A DNA stretch of 64,000 nt, from contig NZ_LR792632.1 in assembly GCF_902827225.1 (NCBI RefSeq), positions 453,030-517,029 on the forward strand, written 5' to 3'. Below the pieces are notes generated by a model. That model was not told the origin of the DNA, ran no database searches, and was given only the letters and a program-made list of their open reading frames with translations. Positions 1 to 9,609 of the stretch are shown here, piece after piece. Source of the DNA: Methanocaldococcus lauensis. GTDB taxonomy: Archaea; AGJL01; Methanococci; Methanococcales; Methanocaldococcaceae. A program made the position numbers and the translations under genes. Every line of letters starts with the position of its first letter. Within the stretch, counting starts at the first letter, position 1.

Positions 1-1
1 A

Positions 2-1591
2 ACCTTTGTAGAGAAAGTTAGAAAAGCTTATGAGAAGATGCTTGAAGAAGGTTATGCTGAGGAGTATGCAAAGGCGGTTTTAAGTTATTTGGGAATTAGC
101 ATAAATAACTTAGCAGAAAAAAATAATAATGTAAGTAGATGGGCTAATACTAAAGAAACTATTGCAGGTTCATTTAGTAGACAGGCTTTACCAATGGTAT
201 GGGATTATTTCGAATCAAATGTATTCAGTGGTTCCACAGGAGATTGGTTAAACTCAATAGAATATAATTTAAATGTCCTTTCCCACATCACCCAAATCCC
301 ACCAGTAGAAAGCAATGGCAAAAAAATCATTCCAACAGTTATGCAAGCCTCAGCTACAGAACTCCCATTCCCAGACAATTATTTTGATGCAGTCATTACT
401 GATCCTCCTTACTACGACAACGTTCCCTACTCTTATCTTTCAGACTTCTTCTATGTATGGCTTAAAAGAAGTATTGGAGATTTATATCCTGAACTTTTTA
501 TAACCCCTCTCACACCGAAGAGTAAAGAGTTAGTTGCTTACACTCACGACAAAGATTGGGAATCTGCAAAAAAATATTTTGAAGAAGGAATGAAGCAGGC
601 TCTCAAAGAAATCCACAGAGTTCTCAAACCAAACGGCATTCTTGTGCTTGTATATGCTCATAAAACAACTGAAGGTTGGGAAACATTAATAAACTCTCTA
701 CTTGATTCTGGATTGGTTGTAACTGCTTCTTGGCCAATCCACACAGAGATGAAAAATAGATTGAGAGCAAAAGAATCAGCGGCTTTAGCATCATCTATCT
801 ACATTGTTGCAAGAAAGATTGAAAAGCAAGGTATTGGATGGTTTGATGAAGTTAAGAGAGAATTAAAAGAAAATCTTGAAAAGAAACTTAATGCATTGTG
901 GAAAGAGGGTATAAGTGGAGCAGACTTCTTTATCTCAGCAATTGGCTCAGCAATTGAAGTTTTTGGTAAATATGAGAAAGTGTTAGATTATGAAGGTAAT
1001 GAAATTAGAGGAGATAAGTTACTCCAAATGGTTAGGGATATTGTTAGCAACTATGCAATAAGACAGGTCTTGCATGAGGATATATCCTCTGAATTATCTC
1101 CACTTACAAAATTCTATGTGCTTTGGAGATGGGCTTATGGTGAGGCAAAGGTTCCTTTTGATGAGGCAAGAAAACTTGCAACATCTGTTGGTTTAGACCT
1201 TGAAAAAGAATGGAACAAAGGATTTATAAAAAAGGATAAAGAATTCATTAAAGTTTTAGGTCCAGAAGAAAGAAAAATTAAGGATATATCAAATAATGAC
1301 TTAATAGATGTCCTCCATAAAGCACTGTTACTCTGGAAGTCAAATAAAAAGAGTGAAATGATCCAACTATTGGCAGAAACTGGCTGGGGAGAAAAAGAGA
1401 TATTCTACAAAGTAGCCCAAGTAATTAGTGAAATATTACCAACAGATAGCAAAGAGAAAAAACTACTTGATGGATTCCTAACTGGAAAAGAGCATATAAA
1501 AAGAGCAATTGCAGAGGGAACTTATCAAATATATGAAGATGAAGAAAAAGAGAAATCAAAAGTTAAGACACTTGATGAATTTATTAAATAA
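2..1591 (+). CDS. DUF1156-family adenine-specific DNA methylase, C-terminal part (5' end outside window)
   Basis: The reading frame is open from base 2, upstream of the first internal ATG at 38, so the gene begins left of the window. The SAM-dependent methylase motif IV DPPYYDN is followed by a YSYLSDFFYVWLKR-like block characteristic of DUF1156 methylases. Next come a 'VLKPNG' strand and a conserved block around TASWPIHTEMKNR. About 530 residues are visible; family members are usually around 900. In this family the enzyme is thought to methylate adenine in host DNA and to work with a DUF499 ATPase and a helicase in antiviral loci. The DUF499 partner lies at 6955, separated by inserted genes. 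Family call is firm; the defence role is inferred from gene context. Confidence 0.85.
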   Translation, partial: TFVEKVRKAYEKMLEEGYAEEYAKAVLSYLGISINNLAEKNNNVSRWANTKETIAGSFSRQALPMVWDYFESNVFSGSTGDWLNSIEYNLNVLSHITQIPPVESNGKKIIPTVMQASATELPFPDNYFDAVITDPPYYDNVPYSYLSDFFYVWLKRSIGDLYPELFITPLTPKSKELVAYTHDKDWESAKKYFEEGMKQALKEIHRVLKPNGILVLVYAHKTTEGWETLINSLLDSGLVVTASWPIHTEMKNRLRAKESAALASSIYIVARKIEKQGIGWFDEVKRELKENLEKKLNALWKEGISGADFFISAIGSAIEVFGKYEKVLDYEGNEIRGDKLLQMVRDIVSNYAIRQVLHEDISSELSPLTKFYVLWRWAYGEAKVPFDEARKLATSVGLDLEKEWNKGFIKKDKEFIKVLGPEERKIKDISNNDLIDVLHKALLLWKSNKKSEMIQLLAETGWGEKEIFYKVAQVISEILPTDSKEKKLLDGFLTGKEHIKRAIAEGTYQIYEDEEKEKSKVKTLDEFIK

Positions 1592-1685
1592 AATTAATTT
1601 TAATTTTTTAATTTTATTTTAAATTTAAATTTTAAGATTGTAATATTAGAGTATATGCAATAACCTAAAAATATGGTGAATTCTT

Positions 1686-4274
1686 ATGAAGATTAAAGCT
1701 ATTGAAGTTAATAACTTATTTTCCTATGATAATTTTAAGATTGAATTTAATAAATGGAATATCGCAGTTATAGTAGGTCCAAATAATGCTGGAAAGACGA
1801 ATTTATTTAGAGTTTTAGGGTTTTTGAAGGATGTAATAAATGATAAAATAAAAGCCGAAGATGTTCCAAATTATTTACATGATAGGAATATAAGATATGC
1901 TAAAATTGTTGTAGATATTGAATTTGATGATTTAGAAAAAGATATGTTAAAAAATTATTTTGAATGTTTTTTAAAATCTAATCATCCAGAATTTAAAAAA
2001 ATATGTGATGAATTAGGTTTTAATATTGAGGAAAAATTAGTAGAGTTGTTTTCTAAGGGAAAATTTATTTGGGAGTTTAGGGGAGAACCTTCTGGGAGAG
2101 TAACCCCTTATTATAAAATCCCAATAAAAATGTTAAAAGATGAAAAATTAAAAGAAGTACTTAAGAAATTATCTATATTTGACCCTGAGGTTCTTAAATC
2201 TAATAAGGAAGAATTGTATAAATTTTGTAGTTTTATATTCGATATAAGTGATGCGTCAGAGGAGGATATTAAAAAATTTTTAGAGGATTATGGCTATTAT
2301 TTCACAGATTTGATTTATATTATACACTATTTACTAAATTTACTAAAGATATTAATAAATGATGATATATACTTCAATACAGATGAAAAAAATAGGATTC
2401 TTCTATATAATTCTCAAAATGAGCCTATCTTTGAAGTTAAAGATTTAAAAAGTTGGGATACACATATAGGAGGAATTTATAACTTCCTTAAAAAATATTC
2501 ACTAAAGGCAAAAGACATTATATTTTTAACATTACTTTTAGCATGGCTAGCTAGTCTCAAAAATGATGATTTATACTATGGTAAAATTTTAGATCTTTGT
2601 AAAAATAACCCTTTAGATAATATACTATCTGAAAAAGCAAAAAATCTTTTTGAATATACATATAAACAATTTAATGTTAATCAAAACTTATTATTCCGTC
2701 ATTTTATACAAAAACTCTTTGATAAAGCTATTATAAAATTTGAAGAAGTTAGAGGGAGTCCTGATAGTTTTATTAAATATATTAAAGTTCCAATAGATTT
2801 ATGGATAAAGTCCATATCATCATCCATTATATATGACATACCTAGAACTGGAGAACGACTTAAAAAAGAATTTGAATCAAAATATAAAATACCAGAGTAT
2901 GGTTTTGATTCTAACGATTATTATGGTAATGGAGAAGATTTGGCAAAATACTTATTTTATTTAAAGAATGCTCATGAGATAGATATTAGAAGTAAATACA
3001 AGGAATTTAGAAAATCTTTTAAAGAGATATTTAAAACTGAAAAAATAGATTTCGATGTAGTTAATCATAATGGTTATCCAGAAATTTATATTATATTTGA
3101 GAAAGATAATGGAGATATTGATTATCAGTTACCTATAAATAGAGTAGGTTCTGGAATCTTTGAAGTTTTAAATATATTGGCTGTGGTTATTGGGAACAAA
3201 AATAAAGTTATCTTATTAGATGAACCTGCACTTCATTTACATCCTGTTTATCAGAAAAAATTGTTGAAAGTATTTGAAGATTTGGGTAAAGATAAAGATA
3301 ATCAAAATAGGAAAAAAAGTAATCAAATTATAATTGTAACACATTCTCCTTATTTTGTATCAGCTGAGTTCTTAAATAATACTTTTAGATTTTATAAAGA
3401 GAATGAAGCTACAAAATGGATAAATGTAGGAGAAATTATTAAGCAACAATATAAAAAAGACATTACAAAAAAATTTGAAGAAAATGATATAAAAAAGAGG
3501 ATATTATTTGCTAATGGAGTATTATTAGTTGAGGGTGATTGCGAATATTATACCTTACCTATACTACTCGAAAAAATAGGATATTCTATTGAAGATTACA
3601 ATATTGAAATTATAAATGTAAGAGGAAAAGGAGGTTTTAAGGAATATATTGCATTACTGAATGAATTAAAAATACCTTTTGGAATTGTATGTGATGGAGA
3701 TACGGCATTTAATATTTATAAACATAATCGTATTAATGAAGAGAAAGCAGAGAAGATTATAAAAAAATTAAATGATATTTTAGACAGTGAAGGACTTACT
3801 GAAGAAACTATAAAATCTGAAATCAATGAAATCATTAAAAAATATAATACAGATTACACATTAAAAAATGAAAATGATTATTCTACACTTATAAATGCAT
3901 TTAAAGATGTATTTAATAATGAAAAATACCCTTTCTGGTTAAAACCAAATGAATATCAAGAAATACTAAAAAATATTACAGAAAATATGGAAAAATTGCG
4001 AAATGACTTAAAAAAGAAGGGGATGGACAGATTAGAATCATCCAAAGATATAGAAAATTACTGTATTGAACCATTATATAATAACCTAAATGAGAATTTT
4101 AAGAAATTAAATGTTTTTGCTTGTAAAGAGTATGATTGGCATATGTTTTTGGGAAGTAATAATAAAAATATTGAAAATTGCATTAAAAAAACTTATGAAT
4201 TTAATGATGAAGAAAAACTAAATGAGTTGAAACAATTCATCCAAAACTTCATAAATAAATGCATTAGCCCCTAA
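1686..4274 (+). CDS. OLD-family ATP-dependent nuclease (AAA ATPase plus TOPRIM domain)
   Basis: This 862-residue protein starts at an ATG preceded by GGTGAATT. The N-terminus has a Walker A motif GPNNAGKT at residues 31-38. A long helical insertion follows, then Walker B 'VILLDEPALHLHP' and an H-switch 'IIIVTHSPYFVS'. The C-terminal TOPRIM domain shows 'LLVEGDCEYYTLP', a 'VRGKGGF' turn and the acidic pair 'VCDGDTAF'. This order matches OLD (overcoming lysogenization defect) nucleases, which use ATP and cleave DNA. It is longer than typical OLD proteins, because of the middle insertion and a charged region after the TOPRIM. It sits 94 bases after the methylase in the same direction, so the two could be co-transcribed. 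An antiviral role is inferred. Confidence 0.82.
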   Translation: MKIKAIEVNNLFSYDNFKIEFNKWNIAVIVGPNNAGKTNLFRVLGFLKDVINDKIKAEDVPNYLHDRNIRYAKIVVDIEFDDLEKDMLKNYFECFLKSNHPEFKKICDELGFNIEEKLVELFSKGKFIWEFRGEPSGRVTPYYKIPIKMLKDEKLKEVLKKLSIFDPEVLKSNKEELYKFCSFIFDISDASEEDIKKFLEDYGYYFTDLIYIIHYLLNLLKILINDDIYFNTDEKNRILLYNSQNEPIFEVKDLKSWDTHIGGIYNFLKKYSLKAKDIIFLTLLLAWLASLKNDDLYYGKILDLCKNNPLDNILSEKAKNLFEYTYKQFNVNQNLLFRHFIQKLFDKAIIKFEEVRGSPDSFIKYIKVPIDLWIKSISSSIIYDIPRTGERLKKEFESKYKIPEYGFDSNDYYGNGEDLAKYLFYLKNAHEIDIRSKYKEFRKSFKEIFKTEKIDFDVVNHNGYPEIYIIFEKDNGDIDYQLPINRVGSGIFEVLNILAVVIGNKNKVILLDEPALHLHPVYQKKLLKVFEDLGKDKDNQNRKKSNQIIIVTHSPYFVSAEFLNNTFRFYKENEATKWINVGEIIKQQYKKDITKKFEENDIKKRILFANGVLLVEGDCEYYTLPILLEKIGYSIEDYNIEIINVRGKGGFKEYIALLNELKIPFGIVCDGDTAFNIYKHNRINEEKAEKIIKKLNDILDSEGLTEETIKSEINEIIKKYNTDYTLKNENDYSTLINAFKDVFNNEKYPFWLKPNEYQEILKNITENMEKLRNDLKKKGMDRLESSKDIENYCIEPLYNNLNENFKKLNVFACKEYDWHMFLGSNNKNIENCIKKTYEFNDEEKLNELKQFIQNFINKCISP

Positions 4275-4307
4275 ACCTAATTATTACATAAGGTTAATTC
4301 AATGTTT

Positions 4308-4550
4308 TTATATCTCTGTAATTAACATATAATCTTCCTCTGGAATATCTCTCATAGCTTTACACATTAAATGCCCACGACACTTATTTTTATTCGTAAT
4401 GAACTTTAATTTTAGAATTAAATCTTAATTTCTTTAGGTTTAACTTTATATGGAAATTTTTCGTTAGGATTTTTAAGTTAAATGCTAAATTCCTGAACCT
4501 TAAACTCCTTATTTTGCAATAATCTCAATATAAATTCTTATAGCACAACT
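4308..4550 (-). pseudogene. Decayed coding remnant downstream of the TOPRIM gene
   Basis: Reading the minus strand between the two convergent genes gives protein-like stretches in changing frames. One is '[17 protein letters not shown]'; after a stop and shift comes '[17 protein letters not shown]', continuing to a stop at 4308. An upstream piece reads 'LLQNKEFKVQEF'. The amino-acid composition resembles real coding sequence, unlike the AT-rich spacers nearby, but stops and shifts break it. I do not recognise the family. It may be the end of another accessory gene lost from the island. Boundaries are approximate. Confidence 0.4.
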
Positions 4551-4554
4551 TACA

Positions 4555-5345
4555 TTATAAGGTGTTTTTAAAATATTCTAAAAACTTTTTCAACTCATTA
4601 AGTTCTTCTGATTCAAAGTTCCAATATCCTTTTTTTGCTCCTTCCCCTACAGACTTAACAATTATGGGCATAACTGATAAGTATGCTTGTGCTTTTGCCT
4701 TTGCAATGTTTTTAATTTTACCATTAGATTCTGAAAAAATTTTTCTATAAAATTCCTTATTTTTAAAATATTCATATTTTTCAAAATATTTCTTTACTTC
4801 ACCATTTTCATACATTTGATTAGCACACTCAAATAATCTATCAACGCATTTGATTAATGGACTGTCTTTAACAGATTTTAAGCATAAATCTTCCAACATT
4901 CCCTTGTCTTTATTATTGGGCATTATATAAATTCCAATCCTTATGAATCCATTGGAAAAAGTATTCGGTTCTTTTGGAAGTATTTCTTCTAAATTTGAAC
5001 AACTGTGTTTTTTAATTTCTTCTTTATATATGGATTATTTTTTAAGACATTTTTTAAAGTGTCTCTAACACTTTGAAACGCCCCTCTTACATCCTCATCA
5101 GCATCTCTAACAATTCCAAAGATCTGCACTTTTGAAAAACCCGGTGTTTTAGTTATTGCTTCTAATTTATTTTTTAGATTATCTTTACCCTCATAAGATA
5201 TTATTTGAACATCAGTTATCCCCATATAATTCAAAAGTTCTTCAAAAAAATTTTCTTCATCTTTTCCTTCAACAAAAAGAACTTTCTCTGATTCAATTTT
5301 TTCATTTTCTGACTTTACTTTGATTGTTTTATTTTCACTGGGCAT
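4555..5345 (-). pseudogene. DUF3226-type TOPRIM protein, split by a frameshift
   Basis: Two frames join to make one DUF3226-like protein. The first carries 'VLFVEGKDEENFFEELL' and the acidic 'GIVRDADED', both TOPRIM signatures. It ends at a stop near 4989. The second continues through 'FIRIGIYIMPNNKDKGMLEDL' (written across the junction) to a stop at 4555. The frame change maps to a run of six A on the coding strand around 5005-5010; a seventh A would restore a protein of about 264 residues. The likely start is the ATG at 5345, whose A overlaps the TAATG of the ATPase stop, with GGAG just upstream; a GTG at 5360 is an alternative. It is translationally coupled to the ATPase, suggesting a split OLD-like pair. 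True decay, slippage or a sequencing error cannot be told apart here. Confidence 0.75.
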
Positions 5346-6454
5346 TATCTCATCTCCCACTTCTCCTCAAGAGCCACTTTCATACTCTCTTCATCGTAAT
5401 CTATAACTATAAAATCATCATCTTCTTTTTCAATTCTATATAGTCTAATTCCATCCATTTCATTTACATATTCATCATAAACTTTTCTATATGCAGCAAT
5501 GCACTCCCATGAGTGAGTTGTAGCAAACACCTGCACATTAAATTCTTTTGATGCTTCAAATATTCCCTTCCACAATACTTCCAATGAAGAGTAATGCAAA
5601 CCATTCTCAATTTCATCAATAAACACGTAACCATCTTTTGCATTATACATTACTAATAATATAGATAGCATTCTTAAGAGTCCATCTCCCATTACATTTA
5701 TTGGCATAAGTTTTTCAGCCCCAGTATCACAATATATATTATCATATGCTCCTATTCTCAAATCCTTTATAGAGGGTTCTATTTTTTGTAATGTTTTAAT
5801 TATATTACCTATTTCTTTTGAAATTTGAAGGTTATCCATTAGTTTTATCATATCCTTTAAATTTATTTTTGGAGATAAATATTTTGATTTTCCCACACCA
5901 TACACTTCCGAATATTTTTTAAATCCTGCACGTAAAGGGAGAATCGGTATTCTTAACCCCATACGTAGTGGTATTATGGACTTTTTTGATTTATTCTCAC
6001 TAATTATTAATTTTCTTTCATTAACCAATATATTAAAACAATTTTCATCAAGATTTGAATTTCCATTTATTATGTATTTTATTTTTAATCCTATAGGTAA
6101 ATCACCTTCGAATTCCTCATATTGAATAATAAAATCAGTATCATACTCTATTTCAATCTTCTTTTTTATATTGGTGTCAAAATCCCCTTCAATCTCAATA
6201 GGAATATCCACATCCATATTTCTAAACATTGACAATATTAAGTTGCTAATGGTTTCAAAATCATACTTTTCCCCAAAATTTCTAATATTAACTAAATTTA
6301 GAATGGAGAGTGGGTTGCTTAATAAATAAATTCCTTCAAGAACGGAAGTTTTACCACAGTTATTTTTACCAACAAATAAATTAACTCTTTTTAAATCGTC
6401 AATTTCAAGGGTGGATATACTCCTAAATGAGTTGATTTTAACTCTTTTAAACAT
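5345..6454 (-). CDS. AAA ATPase of the ABC/OLD type, partner of the DUF3226 TOPRIM gene
   Basis: This 369-residue protein starts at ATG after GGTGAT. Walker A is GKNNCGKT at residues 29-36. Near the C-terminus, 'YVFIDEIENGLH' is Walker B with the D-loop and 'VFATTHSWECI' is the H-switch. The overall plan is an SMC/ABC-like ATPase with no nuclease domain of its own. The TOPRIM domain is supplied by the next gene, which overlaps it at TAATG. Split ATPase plus TOPRIM pairs are common in archaeal and bacterial defence islands (compare Gabija and PARIS logic), though this exact pair is not assigned to either. If the partner is really broken, this ATPase may be an orphan. Confidence 0.8.
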   Translation of the reverse strand: MFKRVKINSFRSISTLEIDDLKRVNLFVGKNNCGKTSVLEGIYLLSNPLSILNLVNIRNFGEKYDFETISNLILSMFRNMDVDIPIEIEGDFDTNIKKKIEIEYDTDFIIQYEEFEGDLPIGLKIKYIINGNSNLDENCFNILVNERKLIISENKSKKSIIPLRMGLRIPILPLRAGFKKYSEVYGVGKSKYLSPKINLKDMIKLMDNLQISKEIGNIIKTLQKIEPSIKDLRIGAYDNIYCDTGAEKLMPINVMGDGLLRMLSILLVMYNAKDGYVFIDEIENGLHYSSLEVLWKGIFEASKEFNVQVFATTHSWECIAAYRKVYDEYVNEMDGIRLYRIEKEDDDFIVIDYDEESMKVALEEKWEMR

Positions 6455-6487
6455 TTAAATCACCAGATATAATTATATAATTTATAG

Positions 6488-6814
6488 TTACAATAATGTC
6501 TCAGCCATTTCAAATAGTTTTGTGAATGGATATGGATTTAAATAATCTTTTTTTTATTAAATCTTCATATTAGTTTTTTATAATTGCATCAACATACATA
6601 TTAAAATATGGTCTTGAATTTCTTGTGTATCCTCCTGAAAAAACAGTGGATATATATTTTAAATGCTCAACTCTATATTTATATCGTTTAACTTCTAAAT
6701 ATTTTCTTTTAACTAATCTTCCCTAACTTTAATAAAATTCTTTATTGCTTCTGCCTTTTCTTTTATACCTAATAAATCATTATCTAAATTAGGCATTGGC
6801 TTGTCAGGATACAT
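6488..6814 (-). pseudogene. Unrecognised small gene broken by frameshifts and a stop
   Basis: An ATG at 6814 follows a good GGTGAGATT site and opens a frame starting MYPDKPMPNLDNDLLG. It stops after 33 codons. Moving one base gives 'LVKRKYLEVKRYKYRVEHL' and then 'FSGGYTRNSRPYFNMYVDA' to a stop at 6570. The frame then reads 'YEDLIKK', and after another shift 'YLNPYPFTKLFEMAETLL' to a stop at 6488. Joined, it would be about 108 residues, basic and helical. I do not recognise it. It precedes the ATPase-TOPRIM pair on the same strand and probably belonged to that unit. The region 6815-6954 beyond it has only AT-rich promoter-like sequence. Confidence 0.6.
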
Positions 6815-6954
6815 AATCTCACCACAAATTATAAGATAGGAATAAAAGACATTGTCAAGAAATTTGTGGGACAAAATACATAATTCATAAATTTATAAAT
6901 ATGGTATATATTATTATCTAAAATAGTTGATAACAAAATATAAGCGTGATAATC

Positions 6955-9591
6955 ATGGTTATGAAACCATTCTACCAAATAGCAATACCACATGATGACA
7001 TAAAGGAGGGAAAATTTACATTGGATACATTTGCCGCAGATTTATGGAGTGTATATCAAAATAGAGGGCCTGAAGAATATAGAAATCCTGAACTTTTTTG
7101 GGAGAGGACTTATGAGACAAATGGTCTAAAAAATCTCTTAGAAATTGCGAGAAAGAGATTGATTGATGGTGTTGGAGATGCTATAATCCAATTACAAACA
7201 CCATTTGGAGGAGGGAAAACACACTCTTTAATAGCCCTATATCACAAAGCCCGAGAATGGAATGCGAAAGTTGTAGTCCTCGATGGAACTGTATTTGATG
7301 CTAAAGAAACAAAATTATGGGAAGAGATGGAAAAACAACTTACTAATAAAGTAGAGATAACAAAAGGAGACACATCTCCAGGAAAGGCAAAGATTATGAA
7401 ATTACTTGAAGAGAACAAGCCAGTAATGATACTTGTAGATGAGTTGCTTGAATATATGGTTAAAGCTTCAGGAGTTAAAGTAGGAGAAACAACACTTGCA
7501 GATCAAACACTTGCATTTATACATGAGCTAACAGAGGCAGTTAAAGCAACTGATAAAGTAATATTGGTTATGACATTACCATCAAGTATCTTAGAGCATT
7601 ACTCAGAAAAGGCTGAAGAATATTTCCAAAAACTACAAAAGATTGCTGGAAGATCTCAAAGAGTATTTACACCAGTGCAAGAGGATGAGGTTACTGATGT
7701 TATAAGAAGGAGATTATTCAAAAGAGTTGATGAAGATGAAATAAAAAACATCGTAGATGAAATTGTAAAGTATCTTGATAAGGAAAATCTAATCCCAGAA
7801 GGTCTCAACGCTTACCAATACAAACAAAAATTCTTAAAGAGTTATCCATTCCAGCCAGAAGTTATTGATGTCCTATATCACAGATGGGGGAGTTTGCCAA
7901 AATTCCAAAGAACAAGAGGAGTTTTAAGATTACTTTCACTTGTAATATACACATTGATGGGTAAGGAAATTCCATTTATTAGACTTGCAGATTTTGATTT
8001 AAGTGTTAAAGATATTAGAGATGAACTTATTGATATAATAGGAGAGAGTAGATACTACTCAGTTATTGATGCTGATATAACATCTCAAAATTCTGGTGCA
8101 AAGAAAGTAGATAAGATGCTTGGAGAATCTTATGAAAATTATAAAATAGGTACTAAGGCATCAACAGTTATATTCATGTATTCATTTAGCGGAAGTCATA
8201 CAAAAGGAGCTACAACTAAAGAAATTAAACTTTCCTGTGCAGATTTAAGATACTCAAGTAGTATCGTTGGAGAGGCTATTTTACACTTAGAAAATAATCT
8301 ACTATACCTTCATAAAAAGAATGGAAAATACTTCTTCAGCACTAAGCCAAATATAAGAAAGCTTGTAATTGATGAGATGAGTAACATAGGAGATGAAGAA
8401 ATAAAAGACATAGAGGCTAAACTCTTAAAACATCAATTGAAAAAATTATTCAATACTTACCTATGGCCAGAAAAATCAAAGGATATTCCTGACAATGAAA
8501 AATTAAAACTTGTTATTTTAAGAGAGCATGATAAAGATAAAATCTTACAGATAATTCAATCATATGGAGATGGAGAGAGAGTTTATAAGAATACGTTAAT
8601 CTTCCTTGTTCCACGCGAAAGTGAAAGAACAACATTCAACAGGTTAGTTAGAGAATACCTTGCATGGAACAAAATATACAATAGAGCAAAAAAAGGATCT
8701 CTTGAAGTTACAAGTGATGAAAAAGAGGAGATTAGAAACAATATAAAAAGGTTAGAAGAAGATTTAAAACAAAAAATAGTAGAACTTTATAGAATTGTAA
8801 TTACTCCAAAGAAAGACGGTTATGATGAGATAGATTTGGGTATAAGACCAATAGGCGTAAAAAAGACAATTGATGAAATTATCCATGAAAAATTAAAAGA
8901 AGAAAATAAACTTTTAGAAAAAATGGATCCAAGAGTTATTGAACTAAAATATCTCAATGGAAAGGATTACATATTTACAAAATTGCTATATGAAAGCCAT
9001 TTAAAAACACCAGGCATGTCCATGTTAAAAGATAAGTCAGTTATTGTAAGTGCCATTCAACAAGGAGTAGAGGAAGGAAGATTTGGTTTAGGTTATATAA
9101 ATGAAGAAATATGTTGCAAGTATCTTGGTGAAAAGGCAAAGGTAACTCTTGATGATAATGAAATTATTATAAGAAAAGATTTCTGCGAAATATTAAAAGA
9201 TAAAGAAAAAGAAAGAGAGAGTGGTAAGCAATATACACAAGAAGTCATTTATGATGAAAAAGTATCAAACAAAATAATTCAAACGGAAACTACAACTCCA
9301 TCAATATCAATAGAAGAAACTAAAGAAAGAGATAAAAAAGAAAAAGAAAGTGAAACTATTGAAGAAAGCATAGATAAAAATATAAACTCTATTCACTTGC
9401 AATTAACCTTAGAGCCTGGGATTGGTGGATTAAGAGAAATTATAAGTATATTGAAATTATTAACATCACGTTTTAAAAAAGTTACTTTAGATATCAAGGC
9501 TGAAGAAGGTAGTATTAGTCAAATAGAGTATGAAAACATTCTTGAAACTTTCAGACAGTCAAATATTATTGCTAAAGAAAAACATTCATAA
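6955..9591 (+). CDS. DUF499-family AAA+ ATPase of a methylase-associated defence locus
   Basis: The chosen start is the ATG at 6955, because the upstream GTGATAATC supplies the GTGAT ribosome binding site; a GTG at 6946 is less likely. The protein is about 878 residues. 'LQTPFGGGKTHSL' near residues 80-92 is the DUF499 Walker A with its typical GGGKTH. 'PVMILVDELLEYM' is Walker B. The C-terminus is highly charged and ends in a small domain around 'LEPGIGGLREIISILKLL'. DUF499 ATPases co-occur with DUF1156 methylases and helicases in putative antiviral (Hma-type) operons, and are related to the large ATPases of BREX. Here the methylase ends 5.3 kb upstream with other accessory genes between. 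Family call is firm; function is inferred. Confidence 0.85.
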   Translation: MVMKPFYQIAIPHDDIKEGKFTLDTFAADLWSVYQNRGPEEYRNPELFWERTYETNGLKNLLEIARKRLIDGVGDAIIQLQTPFGGGKTHSLIALYHKAREWNAKVVVLDGTVFDAKETKLWEEMEKQLTNKVEITKGDTSPGKAKIMKLLEENKPVMILVDELLEYMVKASGVKVGETTLADQTLAFIHELTEAVKATDKVILVMTLPSSILEHYSEKAEEYFQKLQKIAGRSQRVFTPVQEDEVTDVIRRRLFKRVDEDEIKNIVDEIVKYLDKENLIPEGLNAYQYKQKFLKSYPFQPEVIDVLYHRWGSLPKFQRTRGVLRLLSLVIYTLMGKEIPFIRLADFDLSVKDIRDELIDIIGESRYYSVIDADITSQNSGAKKVDKMLGESYENYKIGTKASTVIFMYSFSGSHTKGATTKEIKLSCADLRYSSSIVGEAILHLENNLLYLHKKNGKYFFSTKPNIRKLVIDEMSNIGDEEIKDIEAKLLKHQLKKLFNTYLWPEKSKDIPDNEKLKLVILREHDKDKILQIIQSYGDGERVYKNTLIFLVPRESERTTFNRLVREYLAWNKIYNRAKKGSLEVTSDEKEEIRNNIKRLEEDLKQKIVELYRIVITPKKDGYDEIDLGIRPIGVKKTIDEIIHEKLKEENKLLEKMDPRVIELKYLNGKDYIFTKLLYESHLKTPGMSMLKDKSVIVSAIQQGVEEGRFGLGYINEEICCKYLGEKAKVTLDDNEIIIRKDFCEILKDKEKERESGKQYTQEVIYDEKVSNKIIQTETTTPSISIEETKERDKKEKESETIEESIDKNINSIHLQLTLEPGIGGLREIISILKLLTSRFKKVTLDIKAEEGSISQIEYENILETFRQSNIIAKEKHS

Positions 9592-9609
9592 AAAAATTAA
9601 AATAAAATT

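Noticed and set aside
4555-4923. Separate 122-residue gene starting MPNNKDKG
   Set aside because: It is the C-terminal part of the DUF3226 protein; the frame continues upstream to the A-run frameshift, and the ATG has no ribosome binding site.
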